This document shows positions 1-5,173 of a stretch of 7,468 bases of DNA, in pieces. This DNA comes from Clostridia bacterium (GTDB taxonomy: Bacteria > Bacillota > Clostridia > Christensenellales > Aristaeellaceae): assembly GCA_016295665.1 (NCBI GenBank), contig JAEDKS010000120.1, forward strand, positions 1 to 7,468, given 5' to 3'. The notes below the pieces were generated by a model, which made no database searches, was not told the DNA's origin, and worked only from the letters and a program-made list of their open reading frames with translations. The first letter of the stretch is position 1; each line of letters starts with the position of its first letter. Position numbers and translations under genes: made by a program.

Positions 1-618
1 CTGGTCTATCTCGGTCTGATCTGCAATGAGAATATGCAGATCGAGGGATTCTGGTACTATCTGTTCACCGGCGTGTTTGAGGCGGCAACCATCCACTACG
101 CGGTCGCCAAAATCTTCGGGCCGCTGATCTTCGGGCGGGGCTGGTGCGGCTATGCCTGCTGGACCGCGATGGTGCTCGACTTTCTCCCCTACAAGGTGCC
201 ACAGCAGCCCCGGAAAAAGCTCGGCTGGATCAGGTACCTCGTCTTTGCCGCGTCGCTCGTGTTCGTGGGGTCGCTGTTTCTTTCCCATGTGGGCAACATG
301 GAGCAAATCATGTTCTGGGCCTTTGTCATCGGAAACCTTCTGTACTATGCCGTCGGCATCGGTCTGGCGTTTCTTTTCCGGGACAACCGAGCCTTCTGCA
401 AGTACATCTGCCCGGTCACCGTCTTTCTGAAGCCGATGAGCTACTTCTCCCTGCTCCGGATCAGGTGCGACAAGAGCAAATGCGTCTCCTGCGGCAAGTG
501 CAAGCGCGTATGCCCGATGAACGTGGATGTCACAGACAATTCAAGAAAGAGGGAAAACGGAACCGAGTGCATTCTCTGCTTTGAATGCGCAAAGAACTGC
601 CCGAAGAACGCCCTGTAA
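1..618 (+). CDS. Membrane-bound 4Fe-4S polyferredoxin, NapH/CcoG-like (5' end cut by the window)
   Basis: The frame is open from base 1, so the start lies outside the window; 205 residues are visible, ending at a TAA. Likely role: an inner-membrane electron-transfer protein that passes electrons between the quinone pool or a flavoprotein and a partner oxidoreductase. From the first visible residue, about three membrane segments can be seen (roughly 15-40, 77-97, 103-127). A WCGYAC motif (C49, C53) follows the first and an FCKYICP motif (C133, C137) follows the third, both typical of NapH/NosR/CcoG-type proteins. Two classic 4Fe-4S sites close the protein: C161-x2-C164-x2-C167-x3-C171-P and C190-x2-C193-x2-C196-x3-C200-P. 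The protein ends five residues after the last cysteine, so the C-terminus looks complete. Its redox partner is not visible; the convergent genes to the right are a separate unit. The family is clear, but the exact member cannot be named without the N-terminus and upstream genes. Confidence 0.9.
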   Translation: MVYLGLICNENMQIEGFWYYLFTGVFEAATIHYAVAKIFGPLIFGRGWCGYACWTAMVLDFLPYKVPQQPRKKLGWIRYLVFAASLVFVGSLFLSHVGNMEQIMFWAFVIGNLLYYAVGIGLAFLFRDNRAFCKYICPVTVFLKPMSYFSLLRIRCDKSKCVSCGKCKRVCPMNVDVTDNSRKRENGTECILCFECAKNCPKNAL

Positions 619-632
619 CCGTCCGCATCAAA

Positions 633-685
633 AAGGCGTGCGATTTTCCGCCCCGCTCGGGGAGAAAGTCGCACGCCTTGTTTTT
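633..685. terminator. Strong, probably bidirectional intrinsic terminator between convergent genes
   Basis: An inverted repeat has left arm 633-648 and right arm 664-679. The outer 11 pairs (AAGGCGTGCGA with TCGCACGCCTT) are perfect and a further run pairs with one G-T. A second small stem (CCCC 651-654 with GGGG 659-662) sits in the loop. On the plus strand the stem is followed by GTTTTTG (680-686). On the minus strand it is followed by TTTT, the complement of 631-634. It lies 15 bases after the polyferredoxin stop and 23 bases past the nitroreductase stop, so it can serve both convergent units. Confidence 0.88.
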
Positions 686-707
686 GCCTTCTCCGTATGC
701 CCGCCGC

Positions 708-1226
708 TCAGAAGTGATCGTAGAACACCGTTTCCTCCAGCGGCTTCCGCTCGCCGTGCAGGCTGCCGGGCGCGGCGTCCTCCGCCGGATAGCCCATCAC
801 CAGCAGGTTCACCGGCACCAGCTGCTCGGGAATGGCGAACTCTGCATGCATGGCCGCCGGGTCGAAGCTGCACACCCAAGTGGAGCCCAGCCCCAGGTCG
901 GTGGCTGCCATCATCATCTGGTCGGTGACGATGGAGGCGTCGATGACGCCGCTGTCCGCGCCGTCAAACTTGCGCTTCCAGGTGGCGGTGGTGTCGTAGC
1001 ACACCAGCAGCGCCAGGGTGCAGCCGAAGGAGGAACGGGTGCAGCGGGACAGCTTCTCCAGCTGCTCACGGTTCCGCAGCACCAGAATCCGCTGCGGCTG
1101 ACGGTTCACCGCCGTGGGGGCCAACCGGGCCGCGTTCAGAATCAGATCCAGCTTCTCCTGCTCCACGGGACGCTCCGAAAACTTTCGCACGGAATAGCGT
1201 GCGGCAATCAGCTCCTGATAGTTCAT
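708..1226 (-). CDS. Small nitroreductase-family flavoprotein (172 aa)
   Basis: Nitroreductase-fold proteins bind FMN and reduce nitroaromatics, quinones, flavins or related substrates with NAD(P)H in the cytoplasm; the substrate cannot be read from sequence. The N-terminal RYSVRKF (residues 10-16) is the usual FMN-phosphate-binding start. APTAVNRQPQ (36-45) matches the P-S/T-A-x-N-x-Q-P motif, and ATDLGLGSTW (108-117) is the conserved helix and loop near the flavin. GYP (145-147) is the usual late motif. At 172 residues it is at the short end of the family, like the compact clostridial members. The start at 1226 overlaps the NUDIX stop by four bases (ATGA), and AAAAGGAG lies 11 bases upstream, so translational coupling is likely; a longer open frame upstream is ruled out because it would run through the NUDIX gene. 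It is the last gene of the operon, before the 633-685 terminator. The usual Trp after Q-P is replaced by Gln (QPQR). Confidence 0.9.
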   Translation of the reverse strand: MNYQELIAARYSVRKFSERPVEQEKLDLILNAARLAPTAVNRQPQRILVLRNREQLEKLSRCTRSSFGCTLALLVCYDTTATWKRKFDGADSGVIDASIVTDQMMMAATDLGLGSTWVCSFDPAAMHAEFAIPEQLVPVNLLVMGYPAEDAAPGSLHGERKPLEETVFYDHF

Positions 1227-1726
1227 TCCGACTTCAGCTCCTTTTCCGCCGTCTCGCGCACCAGCAGGGCCGCGATGCGGCTGTTTTTCAGTCGTTCCAG
1301 GGCCTCCCCGGGCGGAAGCCACACCGCCTCCGCCACCTCGTCGGACAGGCGGAAGGGCCGCTCCCGGACATGGGCCGCGAAGCCCAGCATCAGCATGTCC
1401 TTTCCCTGATGGACATAGCTGCGGATGAAGCGCACGTCCTCCACCTGCTGCCCGATCTCCTCGAGCACCTCCCGGCGCACGGCCTCCTCCGCGGTCTCCC
1501 CGGGCTTCATGAAGCCCGCCACGCATACGAAACGGCCCGTATCGCCATAGCTCTGGCGGATGAGGGCCGTCCTTCCCCGTTCGTCGATGACCGCGCAGAT
1601 GACCGCCGTGGTGAAGGCATCCCACCAGGGGCGTCCGCACCGCTCACACCAGGGCACCATTCCGTCATCCCCCAGTGGGCGCTCCCCGAGTCTCGCGCCG
1701 CACGACGGGCAGAAGGCAAAGCGCAT
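1223..1726 (-). CDS. NUDIX hydrolase with NudC-like zinc ribbon (167 aa)
   Basis: NUDIX enzymes cleave nucleoside diphosphates linked to another group, X; NudC members split NAD(H) or remove NAD caps from RNA. A zinc ribbon is formed by C6-x2-C9 and C27-x2-C30, followed by the NUDIX domain. The NUDIX box runs from G71 to about Q93 and keeps every key residue: G71, E77, then REVLEEIG (85-92) with the metal-binding glutamates. The architecture is that of NudC without its extra N-terminal domain. However, the NADH pyrophosphatase signature SQPWPFP expected just after the box reads SYVHQGKD (103-110), directly before MLMLGF, so NAD(H) specificity is doubtful. The start is chosen from AGGAGG (1733-1738) six bases upstream. 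It follows the zinc-ribbon gene by 19 bases and overlaps the nitroreductase start by four. NUDIX fold is near certain; substrate is open. Confidence 0.92.
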   Translation of the reverse strand: MRFAFCPSCGARLGERPLGDDGMVPWCERCGRPWWDAFTTAVICAVIDERGRTALIRQSYGDTGRFVCVAGFMKPGETAEEAVRREVLEEIGQQVEDVRFIRSYVHQGKDMLMLGFAAHVRERPFRLSDEVAEAVWLPPGEALERLKNSRIAALLVRETAEKELKSE

Positions 1727-1745
1727 GCTGCTCCTCCTCGTACCG

Positions 1746-2096
1746 TTATTCCTCGTCCGCTTCCTCGGCTGCTTCCCCGTCCGCCGCGTCCTCCCCGGCG
1801 GGGGTCAGGAAGTCCTCCAGCACCGATCGGGCCTCGCCGATGCTGCCGAAGGGCACCAGGAACTGCCAGCGGGTACCCGCCGCGCCCATGATGGACGCCA
1901 CGCCCGAGGCGGGGCGGCGCAGGAAGGGCACCGCCGTCTCCCGGAGCATTTCCTCCAGAATGTCGGTTCCCAGCCCGTTCTGCTCCGTCAGCAGGCACAG
2001 ATCCTCCGCCTGCGGCACCCGTCCATGGCGCCGGCAGTGCGGACACACCGCCTGCTCCTCCGGATAGAGCAGCCTGCAGGGTTCACAGTACAGCAT
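1746..2096 (-). CDS. Small zinc-ribbon protein with DUF2007-like core and acidic tail (116 aa)
   Basis: The N-terminus carries a CxxC-x10-CxxC zinc knuckle (C4, C7, C18, C21). The middle (about residues 33-96) resembles the DUF2007 'putative signal-transducing' domain: a helix containing LGTDILEEMLRETAVPFL, then a glycine-containing turn and a strand WQFLVPFG, then a helix with EARSVLEDFL. This pattern is seen in the sequence; the domain name is inference from that pattern. The last 20 residues are almost all Glu, Asp, Ala and Gly, a flexible acidic tail. No signal peptide or membrane segment is visible, so it is cytoplasmic. The start is set by AGGAGG directly upstream (complement of about 2104-2109). 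It lies 15 bases after the GGDEF stop and 19 bases before the NUDIX start, so it is co-transcribed. Similar small ribbon/DUF2007 proteins have no firm function; a role as a partner or adaptor in the same operon is speculation. Confidence 0.85.
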   Translation of the reverse strand: MLYCEPCRLLYPEEQAVCPHCRRHGRVPQAEDLCLLTEQNGLGTDILEEMLRETAVPFLRRPASGVASIMGAAGTRWQFLVPFGSIGEARSVLEDFLTPAGEDAADGEAAEEADEE

Positions 2097-2111
2097 CCCA
2101 TTCTCCTCCTG

Positions 2112-4019
2112 TCAGCACAGTCCGGAAGCGATGTCCTCGCCGCCGCCGGACGCATCCGCCAGCTTGCGCTGCCGCTTGCAGACGTACATGCGCCTGTCCG
2201 CGACCTCCTGGAAGGTGTCCAGCGTGTCCTTTTCCCCCGGCACGGCACAGGTGACGCCCGCGCTGGCGGAAATCTTCCAAGGCTGCGCCTGCTCCCGGTT
2301 CACGCGATCCAGCCCGCGCTGGAAGCAGGCCAGCACCATGTCCGCCCGGGCCATAGCGGGCAACACACCCACCGCCAGGAACTCATCGCCGCTGATGTGG
2401 ACGCTGGTCATGCCCATGCTCTCCAGCTCCCGCATGGCCTTGCCCATGCAGCGGATGGCCTGATCGCCCGCCAGATGTCCAAAACGGTCGTTGATATGCT
2501 TCATGCCGTCCATATCCGCGCTGAGCATCACCAGCCGCTGTCCGCTGCTGCGGGCCACCCGGAGCAGCAGCGTGGCCTCCTGCTCATAGCCACGGCGGTT
2601 GAGCAGCCCGGTCAGCGGGTCGTGCAGCGACAGCTGCTCCAGGGCCTGGGCATAGGTGCGGACGGTGGACTGCAGATGCAGGCTCATCAGGCCGCTGCCC
2701 AGCACCGCCAGGAAGGGATGCAGGGCCAGGGTGGTGGCAAAGTCCACATCCAGCACCACATAGCCGAAATTGCGCTGCAGGCAGTACAGCGGGCAGAACA
2801 CCAGCACCGCCGCGCGCCTTCGCTCCTCCTCCAGCGCGGGCAGAAGGATGCTGGTGTCAAAGAGCTGCTGCATATCGCAGCGCTCCATGCCGTGATCCGC
2901 CAGCAGCAGCATCTGCTTCGGGAAGCCCAGCCGCAGCGCCGCCTCGGAGTCCTGCAGGAAGTCGGGATCCACGCAGACGTGCAGCTCGCCCATGGCCCAG
3001 CTGTCGGCGAAGCGGTTGAGCACCTCGCCGGCCTCCTTCATGGTCAGCACCGCCGCCAGCTCGTTGGAGAAGCCGGAGGTCTGCATCATGCTGCGCTCCA
3101 TGGCGCGGTGCTCATCGCTGAGCAGGCGCACATAGCTGCGGGACAGATTGTGCCGCAGCGGGCAGCCGCAGCTGTCGCCATAGATGATCTCGGTGGGCAG
3201 GCAGATCTGATGCTGCGCGGGCCGGTTGCCGTTGATCCAGTCACAGAGGATGCGCACCGTTTCCTCGCCCGCGCCCGTGACGGGGCGGCTGATGGTGGTC
3301 ATGCCACGGCCCACGGCCTCGCGCCGGGCATCAAAGCCCGTGACGCACACATCCTCGGGCACCCGCAGCCCATGCTCCTCCAGCACGTCGATCACGCCAA
3401 AGGACATATCGTCGTTGCAGCACAGGAACACCTCCGGCACATCGCCGCTGCGCATGACGGCGCGGGCAGCCTCCTGTCCGCCGGCCCGGAGCCATCGCCC
3501 GTCGAATACGCGCTCCGGCGGGGGCATGACCCCATGCTGCTCCAGCACCTCCCGGCAGATGCGGAAGCGCCCCTCCGACACCGGGTTGCCCTTCGGCCCG
3601 GTCACCACCACAAAGCGGCGGTAGCCGTGATCCTCCACCAGATGCCGGGTCAGCTCCCGGACGCTGCTGTCATCGTCGAAGGTGAGATGCACCGCCTGCG
3701 GCGCGTCGTCATCCACGATCACCTGCGGGCGGCCCGCCTGCCCGGCAAGCAGCTCGAGCAGATGCGCCCGGGTGTGCTGGGTCGCCATGGTCGCGCACAG
3801 GGCCGCCACGCCGTCAAACTGCTTCAGGTCGGGCAGGTCAAAGATGTTCGCCTCGTTGGCCTCGTTCTGCACCTCGTCGTTGTCGGCGGTTCCCTGACAT
3901 GCGAAAATGCACAGGTCCACATCCCGTGCCTGCGCCTCCCGCACCATGCCCTGAACAAAGTCGCGCTGGTATTCGCGGTTCAGTCCCGCCATCAGCGCCG
4001 CGATCCGCCGTCTCCTCAT
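2112..4019 (-). CDS. LacI-type sensor joined to a GGDEF domain; putative diguanylate cyclase (635 aa)
   Basis: GGDEF domains make c-di-GMP from two GTP. Residues about 4-282 form a LacI/PurR-type sugar-binding-protein domain: NREYQRDFVQGM (14-25) starts it, CNDDMSFGVIDVL (201-213) and VPEDVCVTGFD (220-230) are the typical late motifs. No HTH precedes it and no signal peptide or membrane segment is visible, so it acts as a cytoplasmic ligand sensor, not a repressor. Residues about 290-460 are an uncharacterised linker with a possible GAF-like part and a helical run. The GGDEF domain spans about 465-617: DPLTGLLNRRG (467-477), DMDGMKHINDRFGH (502-515), and SGDEF (543-547) in place of GGDEF. The product-inhibition site RxxD is absent (S534 and M537 at those positions). 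The start at 4019 is chosen over 4046 and 4124 because GGAGG (4026-4030) sits six bases upstream and the promoter lies at 4059-4087, so the 4124 start falls outside the transcript. It is first in a four-gene operon. Confidence 0.93.
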   Translation of the reverse strand: MRRRRIAALMAGLNREYQRDFVQGMVREAQARDVDLCIFACQGTADNDEVQNEANEANIFDLPDLKQFDGVAALCATMATQHTRAHLLELLAGQAGRPQVIVDDDAPQAVHLTFDDDSSVRELTRHLVEDHGYRRFVVVTGPKGNPVSEGRFRICREVLEQHGVMPPPERVFDGRWLRAGGQEAARAVMRSGDVPEVFLCCNDDMSFGVIDVLEEHGLRVPEDVCVTGFDARREAVGRGMTTISRPVTGAGEETVRILCDWINGNRPAQHQICLPTEIIYGDSCGCPLRHNLSRSYVRLLSDEHRAMERSMMQTSGFSNELAAVLTMKEAGEVLNRFADSWAMGELHVCVDPDFLQDSEAALRLGFPKQMLLLADHGMERCDMQQLFDTSILLPALEEERRRAAVLVFCPLYCLQRNFGYVVLDVDFATTLALHPFLAVLGSGLMSLHLQSTVRTYAQALEQLSLHDPLTGLLNRRGYEQEATLLLRVARSSGQRLVMLSADMDGMKHINDRFGHLAGDQAIRCMGKAMRELESMGMTSVHISGDEFLAVGVLPAMARADMVLACFQRGLDRVNREQAQPWKISASAGVTCAVPGEKDTLDTFQEVADRRMYVCKRQRKLADASGGGEDIASGLC

Positions 4020-4025
4020 GCCTCG

Positions 4026-4030
4026 CCTCC
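4026..4030 (-). promoter_or_regulatory. Ribosome binding site deciding the sensor-GGDEF start
   Basis: GGAGG on the minus strand, six bases before the ATG at 4019. The in-frame ATG at 4046 has no comparable site and would start only about six bases after the predicted transcript start; the open frame reaching 4124 begins upstream of the promoter. Both are therefore disfavoured. Confidence 0.8.
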
Positions 4031-4058
4031 GAGCCAGCCGTATCATGATTTCATATTC

Positions 4059-4087
4059 ATTATAGCATATCTTTCGCCGTGAATCAA
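4059..4087 (-). promoter_or_regulatory. Sigma-A-type promoter of the sensor-GGDEF operon
   Basis: On the minus strand a perfect -10 box TATAAT (4064-4059) follows TGC, an extended -10. A TTGATT hexamer (4087-4082) sits exactly 17 bases upstream and matches TTGACA at four of six positions. Transcription would begin near 4052, leaving a leader of about 33 bases before the ATG at 4019. This is the only promoter in the window that can be supported with confidence. Its upstream edge overlaps the 18-bp palindrome at 4086-4103, which suggests regulation by a dimeric repressor or activator. Confidence 0.85.
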
Positions 4088-4103
4088 TCACCCCGGGGTG
4101 ATT
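4086..4103. promoter_or_regulatory. 18-bp perfect palindrome next to the -35, candidate operator
   Basis: The sequence AATCACCCCGGGGTGATT is its own reverse complement over all 18 bases. It overlaps the last two bases of the -35 hexamer, a position suited to a dimeric regulator. It has no spacer and no T-run, so it is not a terminator. The local regulator is unknown: the sensor-GGDEF protein has no DNA-binding domain, so it is not an obvious candidate. Confidence 0.6.
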
Positions 4104-4123
4104 TCCGGTGGAAAACAGACACA

Positions 4124-4159
4124 AAATCAGCCATACTGCACATGCAGCACAGCTGATTT
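4124..4159 (-). terminator. Probable terminator of the adaptor operon
   Basis: An 8-bp inverted repeat (AAATCAGC at 4124-4131 pairs with GCTGATTT at 4152-4159) encloses a second short stem CTGC/GCAG (4136-4139 and 4144-4147). Read on the minus strand, it lies 11 bases after the 332-aa adaptor stop and is followed by a T-rich stretch with a TTTT at about 4112-4115. The T-run is interrupted, so efficiency is uncertain. It separates the adaptor operon from the next operon's promoter. The rest of the 151-bp gap (4020-4170) holds only the promoter and palindrome. Confidence 0.55.
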
Positions 4160-4170
4160 GTCATTTTCCG

Positions 4171-5169
4171 TCATGTTTCCCCCAGCGTGACCTCCACGGT
4201 CATGCCGATGCGCGCCTCCCGCTCGTCCGGCTGGACGCGAACCACATAGCCCGCCTCCCCGCTCATGGCGTCCACCGACACGATGCGCCCGGTGCGGGGC
4301 GCCTCCGCCGGGTCTGTGCCGCGGGTGTAGGTTACCCGGTCACCGACCCGCAGCCGCAGGGCGGTTTCCTCCCCCACCACCAGCTCCAGCTGGATGTCCT
4401 GCCACGCGGTCACACCCGCGAGCACATCGCCCTCCTGCACCCTGCTTCCCTGCGCCGCATACACGCCAGTGACCACGCCGTCCACGGGGCTGGTCACACC
4501 GGTACCGGTGCCCTCCACAAGGGTGTAGAGCAGCTGCCCGCGCTGTACCGCGTCACCGGGGCGCACCCGAACCTCCAGCAGCGTGCCCGTGGCCTCGTAG
4601 CTCTCCACCGCGCCGGAGACCGCCGTGCCGATGCCCACGCGGGTAGTGGCGGCAAAGTCCGGGCTTCGGTAGACATACACGGTCTCGCCCACATACAGCT
4701 CGCCGCCGTCCACCTCCACCGTGTACTCCCCGCCGCCGACGAAGGTGACGCGGCCCGTGGCCCAGTGGGTGCCGTTGGCGGTGCATCGCATATAGACGGT
4801 TTCGCCGCTGTGCACGATTTTGGTTTCCGGGCTGTCATAGGCGTGATCCGACACGCAGTAGACCACATACCGGCAGGTGGGCTCCAGGGTCAGCACGGTG
4901 CCGTCCACCGTCTCCCCCGCCGCCGCCTCCACGCCGGCGATGACGCCGTCCTGGGTGGCATAGACCCGCGTCGGGCGAATCTGCCCCACTTCCTCATAGG
5001 CAGCCACGCAGCCGCCCACGGTCAGCCCCAGCCGCTCCAGCACCCCCGTGGCCTGCGCCAGCACCTGCTGCTCCGCCGCCGACACGGTGACGCCCTCCAC
5101 CACCTCGCCCAGCGCGGCTGCCGGGAACAGCAGCAGAAGCGCTCCCAGCACGCTGATCCATTTGCGCAT
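4171..5169 (-). CDS. Exported periplasmic-adaptor (HlyD/MacA-like) protein, paralogue of the 371-aa gene (332 aa)
   Basis: Membrane-fusion-type adaptors hold an exporter and its surface partner together; this one would act outside the cytoplasmic membrane. A Lys/Arg start and hydrophobic run (4-19) ending in ALG|E make a signal peptide. Residues 25-95 resemble a lipoyl-type half (VYATQDGVIAGV at 69-80), then a beta-rich section with HSGETVYM (120-127) and ELYVGETVYVYRS (157-169). A second lipoyl-type module follows (TGTLLEVRVRPGDAVQRGQLLYTL at 194-217, then VDGVVTGV at 229-236), and a beta-barrel-like end (257-330). No coiled-coil hairpin is visible. The same order occurs in the 371-aa protein, so the two are paralogues. 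The start is set by AAGGAGG (5179-5185) nine bases upstream. It begins just after the 385-aa gene's stop (5174-5176), whose coding end holds this ribosome binding site. A transporter partner is not in view. Confidence 0.85.
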   Translation of the reverse strand: MRKWISVLGALLLLFPAAALGEVVEGVTVSAAEQQVLAQATGVLERLGLTVGGCVAAYEEVGQIRPTRVYATQDGVIAGVEAAAGETVDGTVLTLEPTCRYVVYCVSDHAYDSPETKIVHSGETVYMRCTANGTHWATGRVTFVGGGEYTVEVDGGELYVGETVYVYRSPDFAATTRVGIGTAVSGAVESYEATGTLLEVRVRPGDAVQRGQLLYTLVEGTGTGVTSPVDGVVTGVYAAQGSRVQEGDVLAGVTAWQDIQLELVVGEETALRLRVGDRVTYTRGTDPAEAPRTGRIVSVDAMSGEAGYVVRVQPDEREARIGMTVEVTLGET

Positions 5170-5173
5170 CCGC

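Noticed and set aside
585..1409. Plus-strand open frame after the polyferredoxin gene
   Set aside because: It starts inside the polyferredoxin gene, runs through the terminator hairpin and lies opposite the nitroreductase; composition is antisense noise.
1227..1640. N-terminal extension of the nitroreductase frame to 1640
   Set aside because: The extension lies within the NUDIX gene in another frame and has no homology; RYSVRKF lies at the expected N-terminal position if the start is at 1226.
1560..4082. Very long plus-strand open frame (840 codons) running opposite the NUDIX, zinc-ribbon and GGDEF genes
   Set aside because: It is rich in His, Gln, Arg and Ala with no recognisable domain, as expected from the antisense frame of GC-rich genes. 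The minus-strand proteins have clear domains and ribosome binding sites.
4020..4170. Intergenic region checked for a riboswitch or small RNA
   Set aside because: The 33-base leader is too short for a c-di-GMP riboswitch, and the remaining structure is accounted for by the terminator hairpin, promoter and palindrome.
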